From Anaerolineae bacterium (GTDB taxonomy: Bacteria > Chloroflexota > Anaerolineae > Aggregatilineales > J027), in contig JAIOHL010000078.1 of the NCBI GenBank assembly GCA_019913005.1, positions 62,001-126,000 on the forward strand: 64,000 bases of DNA. Reading direction: 5' to 3'. Shown piece after piece: positions 23,936 through 34,489 of this stretch (position 1 is its first letter; each line of letters opens with the position of its first letter). Both the position numbers and the translations under genes were made by a program. Below the pieces are notes generated by a model that worked only from the letters and a program-made list of their open reading frames with translations, searched no databases and was not told where the DNA came from.

Positions 23936-26113
23936 CCCTGTACCACCGGGCCACTGCACTTGGATGGTCACAGGCAGGCGGATGGCATCATCGCCATTGG
24001 TCAAGTGTTGGCGTTCGTTGCTGCCCGATTGCCAATCATACCAGCCGACCAAAATGGAATAGTCTCCGGCGGGTAGGTTGGGCGGCAGCAAGATTTCGCG
24101 GGTGTCAAAGATCGTTTCGCCAGATTGCCATGAACTTAAGGGTCGGGTGTTATTCACCGCATAACCATCGGCCTGCGCCACCACATGCCCCTGCGCATTT
24201 ACCAGATGTACCAGCGCACTGTAATCAGCAGCGGCGGGTTCAATGGCCTGCCAATAGAACACGACTCGAACACTGCCCCCCGACCACGCCACATTGCCAT
24301 CAGGCAGCGCGATGCCTGCTAATTGGGCAAATGGCGACCACACGACCTCCTCTAATCGTGCCAATCCCACATTTTCGGTATAGGGCAGGACTTCAATATT
24401 TCCCGTATAGCGATCATCCCCGCAGGCCAATTCCCATTGATAACTACCTGCCGGAACATACAGGGGGAGGCCGATTTGCTCATGAATCATCTCATCCCCT
24501 CCGGCGGTAGTGGTAGGATAGATGGATTGGAAAAAGGTGTGGGCATCCTCAACAACCACATTCCCTGCCGCGTCCAACAAACGGGCGCGGATTTCGTTGG
24601 GCAGGGTGTCACCTTCATTTGATCGAATATCGCAATTGAGGGGTAGGGTATCGCCTTGCCAGAGGGTAGAGGGTGTCGTCAAAGGCAGGCGTCGCTGATA
24701 CACCGTCATGGGGCTAAAGGTATCGGCCTCGGTGCTAAATTGGGCGGCGGAACGATAGTAGGTGTCGAACCAATCTTGCGCGATGACCTGCTGCCATGTG
24801 TAATAACCTGTTGCGACTACATAATCCGGTTTGTATTTCAGGACGGCATAATCATCCTGCTTAAAATACATCTCTGGCACTATCAGGCCGGGTGAATCAA
24901 TGGTATGGCGTTGCGCGTAATATCCCATCACGCCCAAATCACCTACAAGCAAGGTGGCATCGGTGGGGGTATTGGCCTCAACCCACTTGCCCAGTACCAC
25001 ATACGTACTTGTGCGAGGTGGTGGGTCAGCGAAATCCTGCGATTTTAGAATGGCAAGCACCCCCGAAATACCGACCAAAACCCCCACCAGCGCGAACCGC
25101 CATGTTTTGTTGGAATTCAGCCGCCCCGCCTGCTCAAAAATCCATGCGCCGCCAAACACCATGAGGACAACATAACTGGTGAATAGAGGGGTGTAGTACC
25201 AGAAGGCTGTGGCGTTCAAAACCGTGTAGCCCGCCAGATAGAAGCCTGCCCATAGGGCCACCGGACGCAGAGATTTGATTTTGAGGACGCGCCATGCCCC
25301 AATGAAGATGAACAAAAAGGCGCTGATGCTTAGGGGATTGTTGTCCCAATAGAAGGTTTTCCACCAATTCCAACCATCTTTTAGGAACTGGATACCTTCA
25401 AAACTGGACTGTTTCGCGCCAAAGGTGTTGGGCAGAGGTGTGTCAAAATAGGCCCATGCGAATAGATACCAAGGCGCAATCGCCGCTGTGTAGACCAGAC
25501 CCAATGGGTAAGGCAATTGACGCAGGCGAAAAATGATTGGTGCATCTTGGTTAGCCTGCCAACTTTCCCATGCTGCCACTAACCACAGAGTCCCACCCAG
25601 AACCACTCCATCGGCGCGTGTCCATGTGAGGGCTGCCGCTGCCAAGATCGCTTCATAGGGTTTGCCACGTTCCCAACGCCACAACGCCAGCATCAGCAGC
25701 GTGCAGTAGAGCAGGGTCTCCATACCAAAACTGACATATATCAGTGGCGAGGTGGCTAAAATGACGCCGATGGCAAAACCGCCATAATGCGAAAGATGGT
25801 CACGGGTCAGCAAAAAGGCGAGGCCACAGGTTAGGGCCAATAAAATCGCACTGAGGAGATTGCCTGCATGTAATAAATCATGGGTGAGAAAATAGACCCC
25901 AGACATCAGCAGGGTATAGAGCGGGGTAGTCGTGCCTTGAACATGGTCACCGGGATTAAATACAAACCCCCGCTCCTCTGCGATGTTACGGCTGTAGGCA
26001 TAGGTGATAAATACATCGTCTTGGGTATAGTCCCAAAACGCGGTGGTCAGATAGGCGACGAGTCCAAGCAGGACAACCCCAAACAGCCAATAGCGGCGTG
26101 GTTGCAGCATCAT
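23927..26113 (-). CDS. GT-C-type membrane glycosyltransferase with C-terminal beta domain
   Basis: A 728-residue membrane protein. About ten hydrophobic segments lie in residues 1-390, and the first outward loop carries the QDDVFITYAYSRN motif with the paired Asp expected of GT-C polyprenyl-phosphate-sugar enzymes. Residues 480-728 are two soluble beta domains, the last holding LSSWQSGETIFD and LPAGDYSILVGWYDWQSG. It likely transfers a sugar from a lipid carrier on the outer face. The ATG overlaps the stop of the upstream gene by four bases (ATGA). Family members such as ArnT or AftB-type cannot be told apart here. Confidence 0.82.
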   Translation of the reverse strand: MMLQPRRYWLFGVVLLGLVAYLTTAFWDYTQDDVFITYAYSRNIAEERGFVFNPGDHVQGTTTPLYTLLMSGVYFLTHDLLHAGNLLSAILLALTCGLAFLLTRDHLSHYGGFAIGVILATSPLIYVSFGMETLLYCTLLMLALWRWERGKPYEAILAAAALTWTRADGVVLGGTLWLVAAWESWQANQDAPIIFRLRQLPYPLGLVYTAAIAPWYLFAWAYFDTPLPNTFGAKQSSFEGIQFLKDGWNWWKTFYWDNNPLSISAFLFIFIGAWRVLKIKSLRPVALWAGFYLAGYTVLNATAFWYYTPLFTSYVVLMVFGGAWIFEQAGRLNSNKTWRFALVGVLVGISGVLAILKSQDFADPPPRTSTYVVLGKWVEANTPTDATLLVGDLGVMGYYAQRHTIDSPGLIVPEMYFKQDDYAVLKYKPDYVVATGYYTWQQVIAQDWFDTYYRSAAQFSTEADTFSPMTVYQRRLPLTTPSTLWQGDTLPLNCDIRSNEGDTLPNEIRARLLDAAGNVVVEDAHTFFQSIYPTTTAGGDEMIHEQIGLPLYVPAGSYQWELACGDDRYTGNIEVLPYTENVGLARLEEVVWSPFAQLAGIALPDGNVAWSGGSVRVVFYWQAIEPAAADYSALVHLVNAQGHVVAQADGYAVNNTRPLSSWQSGETIFDTREILLPPNLPAGDYSILVGWYDWQSGSNERQHLTNGDDAIRLPVTIQVQWPGGTGLP

Positions 26114-28275
26114 TCGATTGTCACTATTCCTAACAAAGCGGAATCCCCAATAGGAGTGCCATTTGTATCATGGACAGGCAGGCGCTGAAAAGTGTCGGGG
26201 TCATAAATCCCAATGACCACCTGATAATTGCCAGTTGGTAGATCAAGCAAGGGCACGCTTATCACATCCTCAATTTGTTCGCCCTTGCCCCATGCCCAGA
26301 TCGGATAAGGTTCCCCTCCCGGAATAGGGTCACTTTGGGCGACTCTTTGACCGGCATGATCCAAAATATGCACAAAAAATTTGTAGGAATTGTGGGGTGC
26401 GGAATACGTTCCCCATGTCAGGTGTAGATTGAGCATGTTATCCGTAATGCCCATCTCGTAGGTCGCCAGCGCCACGCCTTCAAAACGGAATGGGGCGGAA
26501 TGGAGTAGGGTCGGGTCAATGGGCGGTGCAGGTGCCCATAAATGCCCAATGATGACACTGCGTTGCTTGCTGCCATTCACAGTGGCTTCAAGAGGGATGC
26601 CGTCAGGTAGGCCAAATAGGGATAATTGCAGGGGATAGACCTCACCCGCTCGCACATTTTTCTCAATCTGCAGGGCAAATTCATCGCAAAAGATTTTGTT
26701 TGGCTGCCACAGCGTATAGTTACCCAAACCCGTAAATGATTCGCGCTTGCCCACCAATTGGCTGTCGAGTGTCGTGATGGTGAGGGAGAACGGATAGGGC
26801 AGGGGGATTTTTTGGTTGCTATCAGGCGCTTGCCAGCACAATTGAAAGTGGCGATAGTCTCCATTGTGGATGGAATTGCTATCTACCGTATAACCCAAAA
26901 AGCGCGGGCCGCCAAAATCAATCACTGGGCCTACTAAGTTATCAGGGGCATCATTCCGGAGGGGTGGGGGGCCAAACGCATGAATAATGACCGCTGGAAC
27001 CATCACCAGAGCCATACCACCCGACGCACCAGCGAACCAACCACGCCACTGTCGGAAGTGATACAGACCCGTCACCACGAGTAAAACAAAGGCGCTGTAA
27101 TAGGGATACGTGAGTCGGCCTGTGATGAGATCGAACATGGACATCCATTGGAATAGGGCGGTCAATCCAACCCCAATAGTCAATAAAAGCAGCAGGGTAT
27201 GGCGGGTGGGGCGGGTGTACAGCCATCCGATCAAGCCTAATCCCAACAAGGTCAGCGGCACGACATAGCCCCACTCAGCGGGTCGGACTTCACCAGAGCC
27301 GAAATTGGCCCACAGCGAGAGAATAAGAATCGGGGTGCGGCTGAGAATTTGCGAGATAGACTGGGGTTCATCCCATGCCCAAGGCTGTGCTCTGTGGGGG
27401 GCCATACCCAGTGGGTCATCATAAAGAAGCCAGCCGCGCATATACCACCATCCGGCAATCAGACTAGCGATGGCGATGACCGCCGCGCATCGGATAATCA
27501 ATGACCGCCAATTTTGTTTGGTTTGCCACCAGCCGATAAAAATGCCAGCAGGTGGGATACTCCATAGGGCTAATCCGCTGGCTTTGGAGAGGGCCGCCAG
27601 TCCCATGACAACCCCAGCGAAGAGTAACAGCCGATTGTTTTGCCAATCATTGATGAGATGCAATCCCACCGCCAATGTGAGCGACCCAAACGCGATCACG
27701 GCGACATCGTTGCTGGCGAGGGCGAAGGTTTGTATCAACAAGGGATTCATGCTGTAGGCCAATGCCGCGAACACTGCCCATGATTTTTGAGCAGGCCAGA
27801 TGGCAAGCGCTGACCAATAGACCCCTAAGAGTGCCAAAACGCCGTATAGGGGGGCTATTCGGCGTATCCACTGTAGGGCCGCGCTCATTTGTTGCTGGTC
27901 ATTTGTCATGGCGTGCTGGCGGGGTTGCATCATAAAATGATTGCGATTATCGCGCCCGGTCACTGGCGAGGGATAAGCACCCCAAGGGTTGGTTTGGTAG
28001 CGAACTTCCCAATCTCCAAAGTCGCGCACACGGGTAAAGAGAGCCGCCGTCGTATAATACAGCGGCGCTTGGGCAGCGGCCTGTTTGATAGGGGTATCCA
28101 GATCGTGGTCGGGGTTGGGAAATTTTCCTGTACGAGCCAGTTTCATGATATAGGCGAAATGTTCCCCTTCGTCTGGCCCTTCAAAGGGCGGGACAGTTTC
28201 GGCATACAGGGTGGTCAAGCCAAAAAAAATCAGTATCAAAATAAATAAGGGACGATGATTTTTAAGTGCCCGCAT
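26110..28275 (-). CDS. GT-C-like/DUF2142-type membrane protein with C-terminal beta domain
   Basis: A 721-residue protein similar in plan to the next two GT-C genes. A first helix is followed by PPFEGPDEGEHFAYIMKLARTGKFP, a Asp/Glu-rich outward loop seen in DUF2142 and related lipid-carrier-dependent enzymes. About ten further helices follow to about residue 440, and then a beta region holds LPTGNYQVVIGIYDPDTFQ. Whether it is an active transferase is open. It is co-transcribed with the 23927 gene. The 121 bases to the divergent 28397 gene hold no clear promoter pair that I can identify. Confidence 0.78.
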   Translation of the reverse strand: MRALKNHRPLFILILIFFGLTTLYAETVPPFEGPDEGEHFAYIMKLARTGKFPNPDHDLDTPIKQAAAQAPLYYTTAALFTRVRDFGDWEVRYQTNPWGAYPSPVTGRDNRNHFMMQPRQHAMTNDQQQMSAALQWIRRIAPLYGVLALLGVYWSALAIWPAQKSWAVFAALAYSMNPLLIQTFALASNDVAVIAFGSLTLAVGLHLINDWQNNRLLLFAGVVMGLAALSKASGLALWSIPPAGIFIGWWQTKQNWRSLIIRCAAVIAIASLIAGWWYMRGWLLYDDPLGMAPHRAQPWAWDEPQSISQILSRTPILILSLWANFGSGEVRPAEWGYVVPLTLLGLGLIGWLYTRPTRHTLLLLLTIGVGLTALFQWMSMFDLITGRLTYPYYSAFVLLVVTGLYHFRQWRGWFAGASGGMALVMVPAVIIHAFGPPPLRNDAPDNLVGPVIDFGGPRFLGYTVDSNSIHNGDYRHFQLCWQAPDSNQKIPLPYPFSLTITTLDSQLVGKRESFTGLGNYTLWQPNKIFCDEFALQIEKNVRAGEVYPLQLSLFGLPDGIPLEATVNGSKQRSVIIGHLWAPAPPIDPTLLHSAPFRFEGVALATYEMGITDNMLNLHLTWGTYSAPHNSYKFFVHILDHAGQRVAQSDPIPGGEPYPIWAWGKGEQIEDVISVPLLDLPTGNYQVVIGIYDPDTFQRLPVHDTNGTPIGDSALLGIVTIE

Positions 28276-28396
28276 TGTATTCTGCCAAAAGTTGGTTAAA
28301 ACGACGGCAAACGCAGAGCAGTAGGCTATGGACTGATGGGCTAGGCCGCGCTACACTCTCTCGCCGTCTCTGGGTACATACTAGAAAAGATTTCGC

Positions 28397-30724
28397 ATGA
28401 ATTGGATTTTACCGGAAACTCCTCAACAATTGCAGCGTCGGCGTTTGGCCCTTGTGGGGTTGTTTGTGGCGCTGGCGTTGCTCTATATGCTGACCTCGCC
28501 CATTTTTGAGGTTTCCGATGAGATGCTCCATTTTCCAGTGGTAGATTATATCGCCAGCACGGGTAAACTGCCCTATCAAGACCCCGGCCAAGAAACCCTA
28601 TGGCGACAAGAGGGCAGTCAGCCGCCCTTGTATTATCTCATCACGGCGCTGCTGGTGCTGCCGATTGACCGCAGCGATTTGGAAACGCGGCTTTTTTATA
28701 ATCCCCATTCCAAAGTCGGCATCGGCCTTGCCAGCGATAACCAAAATATCATCGTCCACGATGCGGATGCCGAGTCGTTTCCCTATAAACAAACGACCCT
28801 AGCTGTCATGATTTGCCGCCTGTTTAGCATTTTGTTGGGGGCGGGTACGGTCTGGTTAACTTTCGATATGGCGCGGCTGGTGATTCCGACATGGCCTATG
28901 CTCGGTTTTTTGGCGATGGCCTTTGTCGCGTTTAACCCGATGTTTTTATTCATTACCGCCAGCGTCAACAATGATAATCTGGTCATCTTTTTGGGGACAG
29001 CAATAATTGTACAAATGCTGGCCCTGTGGCGATATGGCTGGCATCGGGGGCGGATTGGCCTCGTGTCGGTGTTGTTGGGCATGGCGGCCCTGACCAAACT
29101 CAGCGGATTGACCTTTGCGCCGATGGTCGCCCTCCCCATTTTTGCGGTTTATTGGCGGGAGCATCGCCCAATCAAAGATTTGATATTAGCGGGGATAGTC
29201 GTTGCCGCTGGAATTAGCCTAATTGCCGGATGGTGGTATATCCGCAATGTGCAACTGTATGATGATCCAACGGGCCTCAATACTATGATTGAAATCGCAG
29301 GCAAGCGCCCCGCCGATTTTGGCTTACACGATGTTTGGGCCGAGCGCGAAGGATTTTATTATGCCTATTGGGGGTGGTTCGGCGGCTTAAATGTCATCAG
29401 CCCTCAACGATTTTTTGATTACACGTTGGCAATATGCGGTCTTGGACTTGTGGGTTTGACCTTGACAGGGGTGCGCCATCGGAAGCGATGCACTAGTGCA
29501 AGTCTGGTTGTTTTGCTCTTAGTGCAACTGGCCCTGATGTTCGGTGGGGTCGTGCGTTGGACATTACAGACACCCGCCAGCCAAGGGCGCTTATTGTTCC
29601 CTGCTATTGCCATCATCGGAGTATTGTTAGCATTAGGGTGGAGTGGTCTGTTGCAGATGCTACATCTACCTAATCGCCTTGCTCTGGTTCCAATGATGCC
29701 ACTAGCGGCCTATGCGCTCATTTTACCCTTTACCGTAATTCGACCTGCCTATACTCCGCAGGATACGATTGCCCGATTGCCCGCAGATGCCCGCCTGACC
29801 GATGCCCAATTTGGCCCGATTCAACTGCTGGCCTACCAAATTGACGCCACCCCCATGATTTTGAATGACGAGACGGTGGATGAGGTCAAGATTACCTTAT
29901 ATTGGCGACCTCAAGCCCAAACCGAAACCCCACTGAGTTTCTATATACAGGTGTTTGGCCCTGCCGCTAATTTGACCGATCAACCTGTCGTGATAGGGAA
30001 ATTGGATAGTTTTCCGGGAAGGGGTTTGCATCGCACCGATACATGGGAAGTTGGCAAAATCTACGCTGAAACTTATCGTATTGAGATTCAAGACAACCTT
30101 GCCAATACCCCTTTTGAACCACGTTTCAAAATCGGCTGGCGTGATTTTTTTGCGGGCGTCGAGATTGCGCCTGTCCGCAGTGATGCGACGGTGCTCAGTG
30201 AAGTGATTTTGCGCGGGGGTAGCGTAGCAGGGCAGCACGATGGTGATGGGTATCAGTGTTGTGATGTTTCGTTTGGTAACGTTGCTTGGCTTCGGGCCGA
30301 TTTGCTGCAACCCTCAACCCGCTATCAGGTCAAACCAAACGATACCATCGAACTGAGTTGGACGTGGTATATTGCCAATCCGACTCCAGCGGATTTCACC
30401 GTTTTTGTTCAGTTGATTGATCCAGCAAATCCCGGTCAATTGTGGGGCAGCGGCGATGCAGTACCGCGCCAAGACTGGTATCCCACTCACGCTTGGTTAG
30501 CCAAAAAATATGCCCATGATAGGTATATGGTTAGAGTATCAGATACAACGCCGCCCGGTGTTTATCGTATCTTAATCGGATTTTATCGACCTTCGGATGG
30601 GGTTCGCCTACCGGTCAATGCCCCTAGCTGGGATGGAGTTCCAAACCCATTCCCCGATGCATTCCTTTCCCCGATTGAGGTGGAAGTTTTGCCCGCTGAT
30701 TCCCCGATGCAGGGAGATGAATAA
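28397..30724 (+). CDS. GT-C-like/DUF2142-type membrane protein with C-terminal beta domain
   Basis: A 775-residue protein. The first outward loop has SPIFEVSDEMLHFPVVDYIASTG with acidic residues like the preceding gene, then QEGSQPPLYYLI. About eleven helices reach to residue 450. Two beta domains follow, the last containing TPPGVYRILIGFYRPSDGVRLPV. This end segment is clearly related to those of the 23927 and 26110 products. The stop overlaps the start of the YfhO-like gene by one base. A role in extracellular polysaccharide or glycolipid assembly is inferred from the block of glycan genes. Confidence 0.8.
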   Translation: MNWILPETPQQLQRRRLALVGLFVALALLYMLTSPIFEVSDEMLHFPVVDYIASTGKLPYQDPGQETLWRQEGSQPPLYYLITALLVLPIDRSDLETRLFYNPHSKVGIGLASDNQNIIVHDADAESFPYKQTTLAVMICRLFSILLGAGTVWLTFDMARLVIPTWPMLGFLAMAFVAFNPMFLFITASVNNDNLVIFLGTAIIVQMLALWRYGWHRGRIGLVSVLLGMAALTKLSGLTFAPMVALPIFAVYWREHRPIKDLILAGIVVAAGISLIAGWWYIRNVQLYDDPTGLNTMIEIAGKRPADFGLHDVWAEREGFYYAYWGWFGGLNVISPQRFFDYTLAICGLGLVGLTLTGVRHRKRCTSASLVVLLLVQLALMFGGVVRWTLQTPASQGRLLFPAIAIIGVLLALGWSGLLQMLHLPNRLALVPMMPLAAYALILPFTVIRPAYTPQDTIARLPADARLTDAQFGPIQLLAYQIDATPMILNDETVDEVKITLYWRPQAQTETPLSFYIQVFGPAANLTDQPVVIGKLDSFPGRGLHRTDTWEVGKIYAETYRIEIQDNLANTPFEPRFKIGWRDFFAGVEIAPVRSDATVLSEVILRGGSVAGQHDGDGYQCCDVSFGNVAWLRADLLQPSTRYQVKPNDTIELSWTWYIANPTPADFTVFVQLIDPANPGQLWGSGDAVPRQDWYPTHAWLAKKYAHDRYMVRVSDTTPPGVYRILIGFYRPSDGVRLPVNAPSWDGVPNPFPDAFLSPIEVEVLPADSPMQGDE

Positions 30725-33009
30725 TGATGCAACGAGTACGCCGTTCGCCCGATCTATGGGCGATTTTGCTGCTGATTGGCTTGTGGGCTATCTTTTTTTG
30801 GCGGCTATATACCCCGAATGAAGTGGATCAGGTGTCATTGGAGGAAGGCGATTTTTCCGGCCAATTTGTGGCATGGACATCCTACAGCGTCGAACGATTC
30901 GATGAGGGTGAAATCCCACTTTGGAATCCCTATATGAACGCTGGTGCGCCCTTTTTGGCCGATCCACAAACGGCGGTTTTGTACCCCCCCCGCCTAGTAA
31001 CCATTGCCCTGCTTGCCAGTCAATCTGATGTCAGCAATGGCGAAGTGTATGCGGCCCTACAGCGCGAAATGACGCTCCAAGTGTTGTTGGGGGCGCTCAT
31101 GATGTACGCCTTTTTGCGCCACCTGACCCGCGACATTATTCAAGATGCCTCTAGACAAATTTCAGTGGTAGCAAGCCTGATTGGGGCGCTGGTGTTTGGA
31201 TTTGGCGGGTTTATGACGGCCTATCCTCCGCTGCAACTGCCCCTCTTGGAAAGCGCGATTTGGATACCGCTAGTGCTGCTCGGCGTTCATGAGGCCACCC
31301 GTCCCACACCTGCCAAAATCGGCTGGCGATGTTTGGTCTTGGCAGGTGTGGGATTAGCGTTGTGTGCGTTGGCAGGCCATCCTCAGACTTTGTTATTCAC
31401 GGCTTATGGTGCGGTCGCTTATCTGGTCTATCGTTTGTGGCGGTGCGGCACGGATTGGAAAACGATTGGTTTGGCGATTCTCGTGATGGCCCTAATCGCG
31501 GGCGGCTTGAGTGCGGCTCAATTATTGCCGACAGCCCAATTTCAGAGCCAGACCTACCGCGAGAATTTCAGCATAGATGACAAGGGTGGCGGGTTTTCGA
31601 TGCAAGACCTAACCCAATTTGTGTTCCCTTACATGCTTGGACGCTGGACACCGCTTTATCTGGGTTTGATTGGACTGGTGCTGGTTGGGGTAGCGATCTG
31701 GCGACGTGTACCGGGACATGGATTTTGGCTCAGTGTGGGCCTATTTGGTTTAGCCCTCTCATTTGGTCAGCGACTGGCGATTTACGATTTTGTCTATGTG
31801 CTGCTGCCGGGGTTTGGCTTCTTCCGAGGTCAAGAACGCGCTGCGTTTGTCGTGGCGACGGCGGGGGCAGTGCTTGTCAGCATGGGGGCGGTGCAAGTTC
31901 TGGCATGGGATTATCTGAGCGATCACAAACCGCTACGTCAACTCCGGCGGGTATTGATTGGCTTGATTGTGCTGTGTGCCCTGTTCGGCCTAATTTTCTT
32001 TGTGATGCGCTTGATTCCACCCAACGGTGAACTGTATCAAAATGCGTTGGATTCAGCGGGATTGGCCCTGCTCATCGCCGTGTTGATGACCCTCATTTTA
32101 CCGCCGATTATGCAGCAGCCGACCCAGCTAAAATGGCAGTTGGCGCTGGTGGCATTGCTCGTGTTTGACCTATTTAGCGCGAACATGGGCGGCGAAAATT
32201 ATGACCCCATTCCCGCCCGTAACCGTTTGTCCGAACCCGCTTTTATCCAAACAATGCGTGATAACCTGACGCCGGGGCAAAAAATTGAAGGACTGGTAGG
32301 GATTGGCAGCAGTTACAGCACGATGTACGACCTGCCCGATATTTGGGGCAACAGCCCACTGCAATTTGAGGCGGTAGAATTCTATTTGCGAAAAATTCCG
32401 GTAGAGCGCCGTTGGGAGCTACTATCAGTGCAGGTCTTAAACGCCGAATGGGATACCCTGCCTGTGCCCCATACTCGGATTGGGGAAGAGCCGGGCTTTT
32501 ATGTCTATCGTTTGGATGATCCCCGCCCGTTTGCCCATATGGTCTATCAAGTGCGGGTGGTATCCAATAATGGTGAGGCACGGCAGTTGGTCGGGGATTT
32601 AAATTTCCCAGTACGCGAAGTGGCGGTATTAAAAGAAAACCCCGGTGCTTTGCCTGAAAACCCCGGCAATACGGTTGTGACATTACAAACGCTCGACCCC
32701 GAAAAAATCCATATCCAAACAGAGGGGGATACCTCCGGTGTTTTGACGCTGGCGCTGCCCTATGATACGGGTTGGCAGGTCGAAATTGATGGCAGAGAAG
32801 CCGATTTATTGGAGGCGTATGGTGGACTCAGCGCGGTCTATGCGCCAGCGGAAACACACCAAATTGAGTTGGTGTATCGCCCTCTATCTATCCAAATTGG
32901 TGCGATCATTAGTGTTGTGACCCTGCTGGTTGTAACTGGTGTAGTCGCTTGGGGGTTACGTGGCAATCGAAAAATAGGAGTACAAGATGCTGGAAAACCA
33001 GCGGCTTAA
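30724..33009 (+). CDS. YfhO-like large membrane protein
   Basis: A 761-residue protein with about twelve hydrophobic segments. The first outward loop reads EGEIPLWNPYMNAGAPFLADPQTAVLYPPR, the signature of YfhO-type proteins. In firmicutes these are linked to lipoteichoic acid glycosylation by the GT-C route. The C-terminal 230 residues form a soluble beta-rich region, followed by a final helix and a basic tail. It overlaps the preceding gene by one base and the next gene by 23 bases, so the three form one transcription unit. Its substrate is not known. Confidence 0.85.
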   Translation: MMQRVRRSPDLWAILLLIGLWAIFFWRLYTPNEVDQVSLEEGDFSGQFVAWTSYSVERFDEGEIPLWNPYMNAGAPFLADPQTAVLYPPRLVTIALLASQSDVSNGEVYAALQREMTLQVLLGALMMYAFLRHLTRDIIQDASRQISVVASLIGALVFGFGGFMTAYPPLQLPLLESAIWIPLVLLGVHEATRPTPAKIGWRCLVLAGVGLALCALAGHPQTLLFTAYGAVAYLVYRLWRCGTDWKTIGLAILVMALIAGGLSAAQLLPTAQFQSQTYRENFSIDDKGGGFSMQDLTQFVFPYMLGRWTPLYLGLIGLVLVGVAIWRRVPGHGFWLSVGLFGLALSFGQRLAIYDFVYVLLPGFGFFRGQERAAFVVATAGAVLVSMGAVQVLAWDYLSDHKPLRQLRRVLIGLIVLCALFGLIFFVMRLIPPNGELYQNALDSAGLALLIAVLMTLILPPIMQQPTQLKWQLALVALLVFDLFSANMGGENYDPIPARNRLSEPAFIQTMRDNLTPGQKIEGLVGIGSSYSTMYDLPDIWGNSPLQFEAVEFYLRKIPVERRWELLSVQVLNAEWDTLPVPHTRIGEEPGFYVYRLDDPRPFAHMVYQVRVVSNNGEARQLVGDLNFPVREVAVLKENPGALPENPGNTVVTLQTLDPEKIHIQTEGDTSGVLTLALPYDTGWQVEIDGREADLLEAYGGLSAVYAPAETHQIELVYRPLSIQIGAIISVVTLLVVTGVVAWGLRGNRKIGVQDAGKPAA

Positions 33010-34489
33010 ATTAAACGAAAATCTGCCCACCTTAAATGCGCTGACGATTGGGGTGATGTTGGGTGTATTGGGCGGGATATTAGCCCTACTGCTGATTTTG
33101 GAAGGGCCCGTAATGGCGCTGGGGTTGGTCGTCGCGGCGATGATCGGCCTAGTCGCGTTGAGCAACCTTGATGCATCGTTGGCACTCGTGCTGATTTTGA
33201 CCGGACTGCTGCCATTTGGAACGCTGCCCTTTAAAGTTGCCATTACGCCTTCGCTGATTGATACGGCGTTGGGGGTGTTTATCGTCGTCTATTTGTTCCA
33301 ATGGATGACCGGGCGGCGGCGCGATTTACAGACCACCCCAGTGCATGTGGTGATCTTGCTGTTCATCTTGATGATGGTCTTTGCCTTTGTTTTGGGGATG
33401 CCGAATGGAACACTGACCCCCGGTATACTGCGGCGCTTTTTGGGCTTAATGGCAAATGTCGGCCTGTCCTTAGTGTTGGTGGATGTGGTGCGCCGGGTTG
33501 AAACATTGCGACGGTTGGCCCTGACTTTTATGGTGATTGGGGCGGTGACGGGGGTCATCGGCAGCGTATTGTGGGTACTGAACGACGATACCGCCAATAC
33601 CGTATTGAATCGCCTTGTTCGTGTTGGTTATCCGGCGGGGAATGTGCTGCGTTATCGTGAAGATGGCGTGCAAATTAAGGGGGAACGGGCGATTGGCACA
33701 TGGGTTGACCCGAATGCGTTTGGCGGCTTTTTGATGATGGTTGGGGCGTTGATTGCGCCTCAATTATTGGCCCGCCGACCCTTGACCGGATACCGCTGGA
33801 TTATTTTTGTACTGATGGGATGCGTCGGGGCGGGACTATTTTTGAGCGATTCACGCGGCTCGATGTTGGGGTTGCTGACAGGGGTCGGTTTGGTGGCGGT
33901 CATTCGCTATCGCAGTCTGATTTGGGTGCTGCTGATTTTGATTGCCATCGCGCCATTTAATCCCGTCACAGCGGGTTATGTAGATAGAGTGATCGCGGGT
34001 GTCACGGCGGCTGACCTCGAAACTCAGATGCGCCTCGGTGAATACAAAGACACTTTCATACTAATTGCCCGTTATCCTGTATTTGGGGTAGGGTTTATCG
34101 CACCACCCGACATTGACCTATATCAGGCGGTTGCCAATACTTATCTAACCATTGCCTCAAATTCTGGCATTGTTGGCTTGGTGGTATATCTCATTACTCT
34201 AATGAGTGTATTTGGTTATGGCTATCGTCACCGCACCGAGATTGACCAGAATAATGAAATCAACGACATTTGGTTGGGCCTGTTTGCGGGGGTGGTGGCG
34301 GCGATGGTCGGGGGAATGTTCGACCATTTTTACTTCAATATCGAATATCAGGCGACCTCACTGACGGTGTGGTTTTTTGTCGGGCTATTGCTGGCGGCAA
34401 CCCGATTAGCCATCCCTATCAATCAGGATAAGGCGCTTGGCGTGCGGCGTGTGCCGAAATTAAAGCGGGTCGAACCAGCATCCGATTAA
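32987..34489 (+). CDS. O-antigen ligase/polymerase-like membrane protein (Wzy/WaaL superfamily)
   Basis: A 500-residue membrane protein with about twelve hydrophobic segments and a middle outward loop holding GERAIGTWVDPNAFGGFL and LSDSRGSMLGLLTGVGLVAV, typical of the O-antigen ligase domain (PF04932-type). Such proteins join glycan repeats or ligate glycans to a carrier outside the cell. In a Chloroflexota-like cell without LPS the acceptor must be another polymer, which is inference. The start has AGGAG 6 bases upstream and overlaps the YfhO-like gene. It ends with a 4-base overlap of the convergent amine oxidase gene. Confidence 0.88.
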   Translation: MLENQRLKLNENLPTLNALTIGVMLGVLGGILALLLILEGPVMALGLVVAAMIGLVALSNLDASLALVLILTGLLPFGTLPFKVAITPSLIDTALGVFIVVYLFQWMTGRRRDLQTTPVHVVILLFILMMVFAFVLGMPNGTLTPGILRRFLGLMANVGLSLVLVDVVRRVETLRRLALTFMVIGAVTGVIGSVLWVLNDDTANTVLNRLVRVGYPAGNVLRYREDGVQIKGERAIGTWVDPNAFGGFLMMVGALIAPQLLARRPLTGYRWIIFVLMGCVGAGLFLSDSRGSMLGLLTGVGLVAVIRYRSLIWVLLILIAIAPFNPVTAGYVDRVIAGVTAADLETQMRLGEYKDTFILIARYPVFGVGFIAPPDIDLYQAVANTYLTIASNSGIVGLVVYLITLMSVFGYGYRHRTEIDQNNEINDIWLGLFAGVVAAMVGGMFDHFYFNIEYQATSLTVWFFVGLLLAATRLAIPINQDKALGVRRVPKLKRVEPASD

